Positions 23,778 to 33,558 are shown, numbered from the stretch's first letter. The stretch: DNA of 64,000 nucleotides from CADEFQ01 sp050249415 (GCA_050249415.1 JBFWQO010000001.1:124001-188000); one strand, 5' to 3'. Numbers and translations: made by a program. The notes: generated by a model from the letters alone, not told the origin.

Positions 23778-24843
23778 CGATCTGGCGCCGGGTCGGGTAG
23801 GCGAACTCGATGCCGCGCTCCGCGAACGCCGCGAGCAGCGCGAGGTTGATCGCCTGCTGCGTATCCGCGAACAGCAGGTAGTCCGGCGCGGTCACGTAGT
23901 ACACCGTTTCGTAGTTGAGCGCGGAATCGCCGAACGTCAGCAGGTGGCTGCGGTCGAAGCGGGTCTTCGGCTGCGCGCGCACCGCCGCTTCGATGATCGA
24001 CGGAATCTCCGCCAGCCGCTCGCGCGGTGTCTCGTAGGTCACGCCCACCGTGAACACGTAGCGCCGTTCGTTCATGCGCTTGTAGTTGCGCACGCGCGAT
24101 TTCAGCAGGTCGGCGTTCGAGACGATGATCTGCTCGCCGTTGATGCTGCGCAGGCGGGTGCTCTTGATGCCGATGCGCTCGACGCTGCCGGCGACGTCGT
24201 CGACCACCAGGAAATCGCCGATCTCGAACGGCTTGTCGAGCGTGATCGACAGCGACGCGAACAGGTCGCCGAGCACGGTCTGCACGGCGAGCGCGATCGC
24301 GATGCCGCCGATGCCGAGCCCGGCGAGCAGCGGCTTGATCTGCACGCCGAGGTTGTCGAGCGCGAGCAGCAGTGCGAAGGAATAGACGCCGAGCCGCGCG
24401 ACGAACAGCAGCACCTCGAACGAGCCCGCGCGGGCGCTGTCGGCCGCATCGCCGGTTGCCAGCTGCCGGTCGAGCCAGATACGGACGACTTCGACGCCCC
24501 AGCGCGCCGCCTGCAGCCAGAACGTGACGACGATGACGATGGTGAAGGCGCGGTCGAGCGGCGGGGGCAGCGCGAGGATGCGGGTCGCGAACCACAATGC
24601 GAGCGTCAGCAGGAACAGGCGCGAGGTCTGGCGCAGCAGCCGCGACGGCACCTCGATGCCGGCCGGCAAGTCCTCGCCGCGCGCCCGGTATTTCTCGATG
24701 TGGACCCGCTGCCGGCTCCCGGCGAAGCGGCGCAGCGCCGGCACGACGATGAACGTGAATGCGAATGCGAGCGCGGCCATTCCCCACGCGCGCAGCGTGT
24801 TACCGAGGATGACCTGATCGAGCAGTGCGGGCACGTGTTCCAT
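23761..24843 (-). CDS. MscS-like mechanosensitive ion channel
   Basis: 360-aa small-conductance mechanosensitive channel family protein. Four to five N-terminal/central helices, the pore helix region LLAGLGIGGIAIALAVQTVLGDLFA, and a cytoplasmic beta domain with KPFEIGDFLV, RSINGEQIIVSNADLL and the C-terminal alpha/beta part. Protects against hypo-osmotic shock by analogy. The ATG at 24843 is preceded by TATAAT ending 8 nt upstream (24852-24857), within the end of ntrC, so it has its own promoter with almost no leader. A GTG two codons earlier is an alternative start. Confidence 0.9.
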   Translation of the reverse strand: MEHVPALLDQVILGNTLRAWGMAALAFAFTFIVVPALRRFAGSRQRVHIEKYRARGEDLPAGIEVPSRLLRQTSRLFLLTLALWFATRILALPPPLDRAFTIVIVVTFWLQAARWGVEVVRIWLDRQLATGDAADSARAGSFEVLLFVARLGVYSFALLLALDNLGVQIKPLLAGLGIGGIAIALAVQTVLGDLFASLSITLDKPFEIGDFLVVDDVAGSVERIGIKSTRLRSINGEQIIVSNADLLKSRVRNYKRMNERRYVFTVGVTYETPRERLAEIPSIIEAAVRAQPKTRFDRSHLLTFGDSALNYETVYYVTAPDYLLFADTQQAINLALLAAFAERGIEFAYPTRRQIVSAPS

Positions 24844-24852
24844 GTGCACGCA

Positions 24853-26265
24853 TTATAGTGGCCGCTCGCCCTCGTCCAACCCGAGGTCGCGGAGCTTGCG
24901 CGTCAGCGTGTTGCGGCCCCAGCCGAGCAGCTTCGCCGCTTGCTGCCGGTGTCCGCCCGTCTTCTGCAGCGCGACCTCGATCAACGCACGCTCGAAGGCC
25001 GGCAACGCGGCATCGAGCCACGCCTCACCGCCCGATGCCGGCTGTCGTGCGGCCCACGCAGTGAGCGCCGCAATCCAGTGATCGTCGCGCGCCGCGGCGG
25101 GAGCGCCGCGCATCTCGACGGGCAGGTCGTCGCCATGGATCTCCGCGCCGGGCGCGAGCACGGTGAGGCGCCGACAGAGGTTCACGAGCTCGCGCACGTT
25201 GCCCGGCCAATCCCAGTCGGCGAGCCGGGCCATCGCAGCGGCGGACAGCGTCTTCGGATCGACGCCGAGTTCCTGCGCGGCGACCTGCAGGTAGTGGGCG
25301 AGCAGGGTCGGTACATCTTCGCGTCGCGCGCGCAGCGGCGGCAACTCGATCCGGATCACGTTGAGCCGATGATAGAGGTCTTCGCGGAACTGGCCCGAGC
25401 GCACGCGCGCATCGAGGTCCTGATGGGTCGCGGCGATCACCCGTACATCGATCCGCACCGGCGCCTGGCCGCCGACGCGATAGAACTCGCCCTCGGCGAG
25501 CACGCGCAGCAGGCGGGTCTGCAGCGGTGTCGACATGTCGCCGATCTCGTCGAGGAACAATGTGCCGCCGTCCGCCTGTTCAAAACGGCCGCGGCGCTGC
25601 GCATCGGCGCCGGTGAACGAGCCTTTCTCGTGGCCGAACAGTTCCGACTCGAGCAGCTCCGACGGGATCGCCGCCGTGTTGAGGGCGATGAACGGCCGCG
25701 CCGCGCGCGGACTGTGCTCGTGCAGCGCGCGCGCGACGAGCTCCTTGCCCGTGCCCGACTCGCCGGTGACCAGCACGCTGACGCTCGATCGCGAGAGGCG
25801 CCCGATGGCGCGAAACACCTGCTGCATGGCCGGCGCGCGCCCGAGGAGCTCCGGGATGCGCGGCACGTTCGCTGCACCGGACTCGCGCGCCTCGCGCGAG
25901 CGCACGGCCCGCCTCACGAGTTCGACCGCGTGATCGACATCGAACGGCTTCGGCAGGTACTCGAACGCCCCGCTTTCGTACGCGGATACCGCGCTGCCGA
26001 GATCGGCGTGCGCCGTCATGACGATCACCGAGAGTGCCGGCCAGTCGGCCTCGACCCGTTGCAGCAGGTCGAGGCCGCTCGATCCCGGCATGCGGATGTC
26101 GGTGATCAGCACATCGGGCGCCGCGGTGCGCAGTGCGGCCAGCGCCTCGTCGGCCGATGCGAACAGGCGCGGCGCCATGCCGCCGGCGCGCAGCGCGCGC
26201 TCGAGCACCCAGCGGATCGAGGCGTCGTCGTCGACGACCCACACATCGGGCGCGCGCGCGCTCAC
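24853..26265 (-). CDS. glnG: nitrogen regulation response regulator NtrC
   Basis: Sigma-54 enhancer-binding activator, 470 aa. Receiver domain (about 5-120) with phospho-acceptor Asp56 in LITDIRMPGSSG. AAA+ domain (about 140-370) with Walker A GESGTGKE, the sigma-54-contacting loop in the variant form GSFTGA, and LDEIGDM. C-terminal Fis-type helix-turn-helix in GGHRQQAAKLLGWGRNTLTRKL. GTG start overlapping the ntrB stop. Expected to activate glnA through the three sites at 29511-29637 when phosphorylated by NtrB. Confidence 0.95.
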   Translation of the reverse strand: MSARAPDVWVVDDDASIRWVLERALRAGGMAPRLFASADEALAALRTAAPDVLITDIRMPGSSGLDLLQRVEADWPALSVIVMTAHADLGSAVSAYESGAFEYLPKPFDVDHAVELVRRAVRSREARESGAANVPRIPELLGRAPAMQQVFRAIGRLSRSSVSVLVTGESGTGKELVARALHEHSPRAARPFIALNTAAIPSELLESELFGHEKGSFTGADAQRRGRFEQADGGTLFLDEIGDMSTPLQTRLLRVLAEGEFYRVGGQAPVRIDVRVIAATHQDLDARVRSGQFREDLYHRLNVIRIELPPLRARREDVPTLLAHYLQVAAQELGVDPKTLSAAAMARLADWDWPGNVRELVNLCRRLTVLAPGAEIHGDDLPVEMRGAPAAARDDHWIAALTAWAARQPASGGEAWLDAALPAFERALIEVALQKTGGHRQQAAKLLGWGRNTLTRKLRDLGLDEGERPL

Positions 26266-27347
26266 GCCGCCTCCACGATCGGCAGCAGCAGCGTGAACAC
26301 GGTGCGCCCCGGCACGCTGTCGAACTCGACGATGCCGCCGTGGCGCGTCGCGATCTCCTGCGCCACGGCGAGGCCGAGTCCGGTGCCGGTGGCGCGCCCG
26401 GTCACGAGCGGCAGAAACAGCGTGTCGCGCAGTGCATCCGGCACGCCCGGTCCGTTGTCCTCGACCTGCAGGGACGCGACGAGGCGATGGCGTGTCGCCC
26501 CGATGCTCGCACCCGCGAGCGCCCGCGAGCGCAAGAGGATGCGGCCGCGCTCGCCGACCGCCTGCAGCGCGTTGCGAGCGAGGTTCAGCAGTGCCTGGAT
26601 CACCTGGTTGCGGTCGAGCACGGCATCGGGAAGGCTCGGGTCGTAGTCGCGCTCGAGCAGCACCGCGGAGCGGGCCTCGCTGCGCAGCAGCGTGAAGACG
26701 TGTTCGCACAGCTCGTGCACATTCGTCGGCGCCTTCTGCGGTGGCCGCATCGAGCCCGACATCGAATCGACGAGCGCGGTCAGCCGATCGGCCTCGCGGA
26801 TGATGACGCCGGTGTACTCGCGCTGCCCGGGCTGCTCGAGTTCGCGCTCGAGCAGCTGTGCGGCCCCTCGCAGGCCGCCGAGCGGGTTCTTGATCTCGTG
26901 GGCGAGCTGCCGGACCATCAGGCGACTGCCGTCGAGCCGCGCGATCAGGTCGGCTTCGCGGGATATGCGCTGGCGCTGCGTGGCATCGGCGAGTTCGAGC
27001 AGCAGGTGCGAGCCCGTCACCGTGCCCTCGAGCGGCGTGACGGTCAGGTCGACGATGCGCGCTTCGCGGGCGGCGCCCGCGGGGCGCAGCGCGAGCTCCC
27101 GGTCGGCGAAGGCCTCACTGTGCGCCACCGCGCGACGCAACAGCTCGTCGAGCCCGTTCGGCTCGGCGAGCAGCGCGATGAAGGGGCGGCCGCGCGCCCG
27201 CGCGAAACCCACGCCGAGGAGGTCCTGCGCCGCGACGTTCGCATAAGTGACGCACAGTTGCCGGTCGAGCACGACGATGCCGGTCGCGAGCGCATCGAGC
27301 AGGTCGGCGGGATCGAAGTGCGCGAGCGGCGAGAACTCAGCAGCCAT
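26262..27347 (-). CDS. glnL: nitrogen regulation sensor kinase NtrB
   Basis: Cytosolic histidine kinase, 361 aa. An N-terminal PAS domain (about 12-120), then the H box LAHEIKNPLGGLRG with phospho-His about residue 150, the N box QALLNLARNALQA and G boxes VEDNGPGVPDAL and GLGLAVAQEI. In characterised systems PII (GlnB) switches it between kinase and phosphatase toward NtrC. Translationally coupled to ntrC. No glnB gene is in the window. Confidence 0.95.
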   Translation of the reverse strand: MAAEFSPLAHFDPADLLDALATGIVVLDRQLCVTYANVAAQDLLGVGFARARGRPFIALLAEPNGLDELLRRAVAHSEAFADRELALRPAGAAREARIVDLTVTPLEGTVTGSHLLLELADATQRQRISREADLIARLDGSRLMVRQLAHEIKNPLGGLRGAAQLLERELEQPGQREYTGVIIREADRLTALVDSMSGSMRPPQKAPTNVHELCEHVFTLLRSEARSAVLLERDYDPSLPDAVLDRNQVIQALLNLARNALQAVGERGRILLRSRALAGASIGATRHRLVASLQVEDNGPGVPDALRDTLFLPLVTGRATGTGLGLAVAQEIATRHGGIVEFDSVPGRTVFTLLLPIVEAA

Positions 27348-27383
27348 CGGGTGTCCCCGGGGCGGCGATCCCGCGGCGAACGC

Positions 27384-27932
27384 TCAGCGGCGCGGTGGCG
27401 GCACTCGTCGCGTGGGCGACAGCAGCGACGGCTGCATGACGTGGAAGGTGACGGCAGGCGACTGGCACAGGCCGCGCCCGTTGGCATCGACGACGCTCAC
27501 CATCAGCGTGTGCGTGCCGCGAGCGATCGGCGTGATCGTGAAGCTCGTCGCGGTCGGCGATACACCCGCCTGCAGGGCGCCGTCGAGCGCGAGGGTCACG
27601 CGATCGCCCGGCCGCAGCGCCGGCTCCACGCGCCACGCGACCGGGACCGAGAACGCATTCGGCAGCGCCTGGTCGTTCGTCGGCTTCGTCAGCGCGCAGC
27701 TCGTGTACTTGAACGGCTCGGCCGGGGCCGCGGCGGTCGCCGGCGCGGGGACCGGCGTACTCGCCGGCGAGGCGCCCTGGGGCGGCGCCGAATCGATCTG
27801 GAGTTCGGTGGCGCCCGGGGTCGGCTGGCTCGAGTAATGGATGGTGCCCTGCGCGTCCACCCACTTGTAGATCGTGCCGGCCGAAGCCACGCCGGCCATG
27901 AGCAGCATTAAGGTAAATGCGAGGCGTCGCAT
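27384..27932 (-). CDS. DUF4124-domain exported protein
   Basis: 182-aa secreted protein. A signal peptide (LAFTLMLLMAGVASA-G) is followed immediately by the DUF4124 segment TIYKWVDAQGTIHYSSQP, a Pro/Ala-rich linker (about 50-85) and a C-terminal beta-rich domain resembling an Ig-like fold (LRPGDRVTLALDGALQ, GTHTLMVSVVDANG). Function unknown. DUF4124 genes commonly sit next to ntrB/glnA in gammaproteobacteria. A TATGCT hexamer ends 8 nt before the ATG. Confidence 0.85.
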   Translation of the reverse strand: MRRLAFTLMLLMAGVASAGTIYKWVDAQGTIHYSSQPTPGATELQIDSAPPQGASPASTPVPAPATAAAPAEPFKYTSCALTKPTNDQALPNAFSVPVAWRVEPALRPGDRVTLALDGALQAGVSPTATSFTITPIARGTHTLMVSVVDANGRGLCQSPAVTFHVMQPSLLSPTRRVPPPRR

Positions 27933-28033
27933 ACCGGGCCAGCATAGCCCGCACCGACGCCGCGCACCAAACGGCGGTCACAGACTGCGGCATCGGCGAC
28001 GGCGCCCCTGCGAGCACCGCCGCCTGCCGCCCC

Positions 28034-28052
28034 TGTCCCGTCAACCGGGACA
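28034..28052 (-). terminator. hairpin downstream of glnA (possible terminator)
   Basis: Perfect 7-bp stem TGTCCCG/CGGGACA with a 5-nt loop, 18 nt after the glnA stop. No U-tract follows on the minus strand, so it may instead protect the 3' end of the transcript. Confidence 0.4.
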
Positions 28053-28069
28053 CCGTTCGGGCCCCGCCA

Positions 28070-29479
<1,410 letters not shown>

Positions 29480-29510
29480 GCAGGTCTCTCCGCAAGGGGA
29501 TATTGGAAAC

Positions 29511-29525
29511 GCACGCTTTCAGTGC
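29511..29525 (-). promoter_or_regulatory. NtrC-like site 3, overlapping the glnA start region
   Basis: GCAC-N7-GTGC palindrome (GCAC GCTTTCA GTGC) lying over the predicted transcription start and touching the -12 region. In this position NtrC could block transcription at high concentration, as proposed for low-affinity sites at enteric glnA. Confidence 0.45.
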
Positions 29526-29538
29526 ACGGAGTGTGCCA
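29523..29538 (-). promoter_or_regulatory. sigma-54 promoter of glnA
   Basis: On the minus strand TGGCAC-ACTCC-GTGCA: GG and GC are separated by exactly 10 bp, matching the -24/-12 consensus except for one T. Predicted start about 12 bp downstream, leaving about 32 nt of leader with the GGAGAG ribosome site. Confidence 0.7.
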
Positions 29539-29589
29539 ATGATCGGGGATATTGGAAATCAGCGGGTTACGCGATGTGGGGTGATACTG

Positions 29590-29608
29590 ACGCACAATAA
29601 TAGTGCGT
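29590..29608 (-). promoter_or_regulatory. NtrC-binding site 2 upstream of glnA
   Basis: Inverted repeat ACGCAC-AATAATA-GTGCGT, a perfect GCAC-N7-GTGC match to the NtrC consensus. It is centred about 70 bp upstream of the -24/-12 element. Confidence 0.7.
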
Positions 29609-29620
29609 ATACCGGCGTCC

Positions 29621-29639
29621 GCGCACTGAAACCGTGCAG
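29621..29639 (-). promoter_or_regulatory. NtrC-binding site 1 upstream of glnA
   Basis: GCAC-TGAAACC-GTGC, again GCAC-N7-GTGC. It lies 31 bp from site 2, three helical turns, so two NtrC dimers would bind the same face of the DNA, as at E. coli glnAp2. Confidence 0.7.
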
Positions 29640-29671
29640 TCCCTCTGGTTTGCCCAGTGGACATGTCTCAG

Positions 29672-29686
29672 TCACTGATTTAGTGA
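29672..29686 (+). promoter_or_regulatory. vapBC operator-like palindrome
   Basis: TCACT-GATTT-AGTGA perfect inverted repeat 12 nt before the vapB GTG, inside the likely promoter. Its position suits autorepression by the VapB ribbon-helix-helix protein. Confidence 0.5.
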
Positions 29687-29698
29687 TAAACTTCCCGG

Positions 29699-29950
29699 GT
29701 GCGCAACATTACGATCAGCCTCGACGACGATACGGCCAACTGGGCGCGCCGCTTGGCGGCCGAGCGACAGATCAGCGTCTCGCGATGGGTCTCCGAGCTG
29801 ATCGCTGAAAAACACCGCTCATCAGACGCCTACCAGGCCGCGATGCGGGCGTATTTTGCGAGGAAGCCTTCCCACCCGTTGTCGAATCCCGGCGAACGCT
29901 ACCCGACCCGGGAGGAACTCTATGACCGGCCCGTGCTTCGTAGACGCTAA
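29699..29950 (+). CDS. vapB: ribbon-helix-helix antitoxin (VapB/CopG type)
   Basis: 83-aa antitoxin with an N-terminal ribbon-helix-helix (RNITISLDDDTANWARRLAAE..SVSRWVSELI, residues 2-37) and a flexible C-terminal tail that would wrap the toxin. GTG start. The coding region overlaps the following PIN toxin by 29 bp, the usual coupled TA layout. Confidence 0.85.
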   Translation: MRNITISLDDDTANWARRLAAERQISVSRWVSELIAEKHRSSDAYQAAMRAYFARKPSHPLSNPGERYPTREELYDRPVLRRR

Positions 29951-30422
29951 CGTCTTTGTTTACTCACGCGATCCGGCGGACGGGTCGAAGCAGGCCTTGG
30001 CACAGCAGTGGATCGAGCGGCTGTGGCGCGAGGGACTGGGGCGCACGAGCACACAGGCGCTCTCGGAGTTTTACGTCATTGCGACGCGCAGACTTTCACA
30101 TCCATTGAGCAGGGACGAGGCCTGGGCGGACGCGGAGTCTTTCCTTGCCTGGGAGCCGCTGCCGATCGACGCCGGGGTCCTTCGAGGCGCGAGGCAGATC
30201 GAAGCGCGGTTCAAGCTGAGCTGGTGGGACAGCCTGATCGTCGCGGCGGCGCAAGTGCAGCATTGCGTGCTGCTGCTGACCGAGGACCTGCAGGACGGCG
30301 CCGTCTATGGCAGCGTAACGGTCCGCGACCCGTTCCGGCTCACGGTGGAGGAGGCGGTCGCGCAGTACGGGGATGTCCCGAAGCCGCGCTACCGGCGCCG
30401 CCCCTCGGCCCTGCGCGCGTAG
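29922..30422 (+). CDS. vapC: PIN-domain toxin (VapC type)
   Basis: 166-aa PIN-domain ribonuclease. Acidic residues expected in the active site are visible: Asp in FVDANVFVYSRDP at the N terminus, Glu in STQALSEFYVIA, Asp in LSWWDSLIVAAAQ and Asp in LLTEDLQDG. Preceded by a good ribosome site GGAGGA. Works as the RNA-cleaving toxin neutralised by the upstream antitoxin. The C-terminal 25 residues extend past the normal end of the domain. Confidence 0.88.
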   Translation: MTGPCFVDANVFVYSRDPADGSKQALAQQWIERLWREGLGRTSTQALSEFYVIATRRLSHPLSRDEAWADAESFLAWEPLPIDAGVLRGARQIEARFKLSWWDSLIVAAAQVQHCVLLLTEDLQDGAVYGSVTVRDPFRLTVEEAVAQYGDVPKPRYRRRPSALRA

Positions 30423-30537
30423 GCCTGCCCGCCGGCGGTGTGGGCCGGCATGAAATACCGGGAAACACGTTCTTCCCCCGCGGATGAGAATCTGTATCAT
30501 CGGGCGCCGTCGCACCCGTCCCCGGAGCAACTGACAC

Positions 30538-31554
30538 GTGGCCGCCGGCATCACCGCCCCCGAGCGCGCGCCTTGCGCGGTGCGCTCGACCGTCCAGGTC
30601 TCGATCGATCTCGTGCTGCTCGCCGCGAGCATCGCCGGCGTGATCCTGCTGCCCCTGTGGGCCAAGATCGCGTGCACGCTCGCGCTCGCGGTCATCCTCG
30701 CGCGCCTGTTCGTGCTCGGACACGACGCCTGTCACGGCAGCCTCTTCAAGAGCGGGAAAGTGAACGCGTGGGTCGGGCGGCTCGTGTTCCTGCCGACGCT
30801 CACCACGTACAGCCTCTGGCACGTCGGCCACAACGTCGCCCACCACGGCTTCGCGAACCTCAAGGGTCGTGATCAGGTCTGGGTGCCGTTCAGCCCCGAG
30901 GAGTTCGCCGCGCTGCCGAAGTGGCGCCAGCGGCTCGAGCGCCTGTATCGCTCGGTGTGGGGATTCGGGCTCTACTATCTCGTCGAGCTGTGGTGGAACA
31001 AGCTCGTGTTCCCGACGCGCAAGCACATCGGATCACGCCGCAAGGTGTTCATCGCCGATTCGGTGCTCGCGGTCACCTTCGGCGTCGGATATCTCGCGTT
31101 CCTCATCGCGATCGCGTATGTCACGGAGCAACCCTGGTGGCTGCTCGCGCTGTTCGGCGGCGTGCTGCCGTTCCTGCTGTGGAACTACATCATGGGCACC
31201 GTGATCTTCGTGCACCACACGGGGCCCGACACGGTGTGGTTCGACAAGCGTCCCGAATGGATGCGCCTGCGCAAGGTCGACGACCTGACACGCGACATCC
31301 ACTTCCCGCTGCGCCTCGAGAAGCTGCTGCACGGGATCATGCTGCACCGGGCCCACCACTACGACCCGTTCGTGCCGAACTACCGGCTCAAGGCCGCCAC
31401 CCAGCGCCTGATGGCGCACGGCGTGGCGAGCGCGAAGGCGACTGTCGCGGGCTGGAAGCACCTGCGCGAACTGTCGCGCAAGTGCGCGCTGTACGACTAC
31501 AAGGCCAAGGCCTGGCTCGCGTTCCCGCCACGCGCCGTGGCCGCGGCGGCCTAG
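30538..31554 (+). CDS. fatty acid desaturase family protein
   Basis: 338-aa di-iron membrane desaturase. The three histidine boxes are present: HDACH at about residues 62-66, HVGHNVAHH at about 101-109 and HRAHH about 263-267, separated by hydrophobic helices. It resembles DesA-type acyl-lipid or omega-3 desaturases; regiospecificity cannot be told. GTG start; an isolated gene downstream of vapBC. Confidence 0.9.
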   Translation: MAAGITAPERAPCAVRSTVQVSIDLVLLAASIAGVILLPLWAKIACTLALAVILARLFVLGHDACHGSLFKSGKVNAWVGRLVFLPTLTTYSLWHVGHNVAHHGFANLKGRDQVWVPFSPEEFAALPKWRQRLERLYRSVWGFGLYYLVELWWNKLVFPTRKHIGSRRKVFIADSVLAVTFGVGYLAFLIAIAYVTEQPWWLLALFGGVLPFLLWNYIMGTVIFVHHTGPDTVWFDKRPEWMRLRKVDDLTRDIHFPLRLEKLLHGIMLHRAHHYDPFVPNYRLKAATQRLMAHGVASAKATVAGWKHLRELSRKCALYDYKAKAWLAFPPRAVAAAA

Positions 31555-31593
31555 CGCAGCACGCGACCGGCGCGCCCGCGCGGGCAGGCGCCG

Positions 31594-32730
31594 TCACGCA
31601 GTCGTCACGTCCCCGAACAGCCGCAGAAAATTGCCGCCCAGCACTTTCGCGACCTCGGGTTCGCCCATCCCGCGCGCGAGCAGCGCTGCCGCAAGTAACG
31701 GGAAATCCGTGTAGTCGGTCAGCACGGGCTTGTAGTTGGCGTCCATGTCCGTGCCGATCGCCACGTGCTCGACGCCGACCGCGTCGACCAGCGCCAGGAC
31801 CTGGCCGACGAAATCCGCGAGCGTCGTGCTGCCGATGCCAGCCGGCCACGCACCGATGAGGCCGCCGGCGCGGGTGACCAGCCGCGCATGTTCCGTCGAG
31901 ATGAGGCGCGGCGAGGGCGCCGCGACACTCTGCAGGTCGCTGTGCGAAAGCATCACCGGCACCCTGGATTCGGCCACGACGTCGGCGCAGGTCGCCTGCG
32001 TCGCGTGGGCCACGTCGATGATCAGGCCGAGGCGGTTCATTTCGCGCACGACTTCCCTGCCGAATGGCGTCAGGCCGTGGTGCACCGGGGCGACGGTCTG
32101 CACGTCCCCGAGCCGATTGACGTGGTAGTGCACCAGCGTGATCGAACGCAGGCCCGCGGCGTGCATCTCCGCGAGGCGCTCGACGCGATCCTCGATGAAA
32201 TCGCCCCCTTCGCTGCACAGGATCGCGACGCGTTCCCCCGCGCGATGGGCCGCGCGGATGTCCTCGGGGGTCAGCCCGGGCCTCACCAGACCGCGATCGA
32301 CGATGCTGCGCAACTGCGCGAACTGCCGGTTGAAATCGCGCCACGCCTCGCCGTCGTCGAACTCGCGCACCGCGCGCAACCCGCCGCCTTCCACGGCGAG
32401 CAGCGGCAAGTCCGCGACGGCGCAGAAGAGGCTCGCCGTCACGTGCGCGCGGCGCATGTCGGCGATGCGGTCGGCCTCGAAGCCGTCGCGCATCAGGCGG
32501 ATCAGCAGGCTGTCCGGCCGCGCGCCGACCAGGAAAGACCGCCCCGGATGGCCGTGCACGTCGACGCTCGGGTATTCGGCGAGCAGTGCCGCGCCGCGGC
32601 GACGCAGCGAGTCCGGCAGCGCCATGCCGAGCGGCGGCTTGCGCGTCCGCGACCACCACAGGCCGGCGCCAGCCGCGGCCACAACCGCCGCACCGCCGGC
32701 CAGCCAGGCCCGTCGCGTCGACTTACGCAT
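31594..32730 (-). CDS. membrane dipeptidase (peptidase M19)
   Basis: 378-aa zinc dipeptidase of the renal dipeptidase family. A Tat-like or signal-anchor N terminus (RRAWLAGGAAVVAAAGAGLWW) is followed by the metal-binding D-V-H-G-H, a Glu in CSEGGDFIEDR, and His residues in LVHYHVN and DVAHATQ. HIAIGTDMD-type sequence (VEHVAIGTDMDANY) completes the metal site. The start overlaps the FadR-type regulator stop, so it is the regulator's operon partner. Likely hydrolyses dipeptides or related amides in the periplasm. Confidence 0.9.
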   Translation of the reverse strand: MRKSTRRAWLAGGAAVVAAAGAGLWWSRTRKPPLGMALPDSLRRRGAALLAEYPSVDVHGHPGRSFLVGARPDSLLIRLMRDGFEADRIADMRRAHVTASLFCAVADLPLLAVEGGGLRAVREFDDGEAWRDFNRQFAQLRSIVDRGLVRPGLTPEDIRAAHRAGERVAILCSEGGDFIEDRVERLAEMHAAGLRSITLVHYHVNRLGDVQTVAPVHHGLTPFGREVVREMNRLGLIIDVAHATQATCADVVAESRVPVMLSHSDLQSVAAPSPRLISTEHARLVTRAGGLIGAWPAGIGSTTLADFVGQVLALVDAVGVEHVAIGTDMDANYKPVLTDYTDFPLLAAALLARGMGEPEVAKVLGGNFLRLFGDVTTA

Positions 32731-33481
32731 GGACCGTCGCGGGCGGCGCCACGCCACACATTTCGCCGAGGTAATCGATGTGCGCCTCCATCGCCGCCTG
32801 CGCCGCGGCCGGGTCGTGTCGACGGAGGGCCTCGACGATGCGCCGGTGACTTCCGAGCACGGGCGCGAGCTGGACAGCCGTGGTGAGGCGTTGCCGGGTC
32901 GCGGCGCTCAGGTGGCTCAGGTTCTCCACGGCGCGCGTCAGGATCGGATTGCCGGCGGCCGACTCGATGATCGCCCGGAACTCCTCCGCGAGCGCGGCGA
33001 CCTGCGCCGCGTCGGGCCGTTCGCCACGTGGCGTGCGGATGGCCTCCGCGAATTGCGCGAGATTGGCCTCGAGCCGGTGGATCGCGTGCTCGTCGATGCG
33101 GGGGGCGACGAAGGCGAGCAGCGCCCCCTCGATGACCTTGCGCGCTTCGAGTATGGTCCGGAGCCGGTGGTCATCGAGGTCGATGAACAGGCGCAGCGGC
33201 CCGGGCAACGCGTCCGGCTCGCGCTGCGCGACGAACACGCCGCCGCCGTGCCGGATGTCGAGCACGCCGAGCAACTGCAGCGCACGCAAGGCCTCGCGCA
33301 AGGTCGGGCGGCCCACGCCGAGTTCCTCGGCGAGCGTGCGCTCGGCCGGAAGGCGATCGCCGGGCTTCAGGTAACCGGCTTTCATCAAGCCGACGAGCTG
33401 CCGGACGATCTGTTCCGGCAAGGCCTCCCGCTTGATGACGGGGGCTATTTTCGGCGCGATATCGGCAGTGTGCTGTTTCAT
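32723..33481 (-). CDS. FadR/GntR family transcriptional regulator
   Basis: 252-aa repressor with an N-terminal winged helix (about 15-75: GDRLPAERTLAEELGVGRPTLREALRALQ, given as pattern) and a C-terminal FCD ligand-binding domain (about 85-230) with the metal-binding His/Asp pattern. Effectors of FCD proteins are usually carboxylic acids. An operator of the subfamily's T-N-G-T-N3-A-C-N-A form lies at 33512-33522 between this gene and the TonB receptor. Autoregulation and control of the receptor are therefore likely. Confidence 0.92.
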   Translation of the reverse strand: MKQHTADIAPKIAPVIKREALPEQIVRQLVGLMKAGYLKPGDRLPAERTLAEELGVGRPTLREALRALQLLGVLDIRHGGGVFVAQREPDALPGPLRLFIDLDDHRLRTILEARKVIEGALLAFVAPRIDEHAIHRLEANLAQFAEAIRTPRGERPDAAQVAALAEEFRAIIESAAGNPILTRAVENLSHLSAATRQRLTTAVQLAPVLGSHRRIVEALRRHDPAAAQAAMEAHIDYLGEMCGVAPPATVHA

Positions 33482-33494
33482 GTATCGCCGGACA

Positions 33495-33523
33495 TTGACC
33501 GGGCCTTCGACTGGTCATACCAT
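33495..33523 (+). promoter_or_regulatory. TonB-receptor promoter with embedded FadR-type operator
   Basis: TTGACC (33495-33500), 17-bp spacer, TACCAT (33518-33523). The palindrome TGGTCATACCA (33512-33522) overlaps the -10 almost completely and matches the FadR-subfamily consensus. Binding would exclude RNA polymerase, so the receptor should be repressed until the effector is present. Confidence 0.7.
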
Positions 33524-33558
33524 TTTGCCACTATGTCGGGCTTCCGGGGAGATCGGCG

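Larger units (their letters stand above)
29496..29558. repeat. 14-bp direct repeat flanking the glnA promoter
   Basis: GGGGATATTGGAAA occurs at 29496-29509 and again, identically, at 29545-29558, a 49-bp offset. The two copies bracket the sigma-54 -24/-12 element. It could be a small duplication or a binding site pair. Confidence 0.65.
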
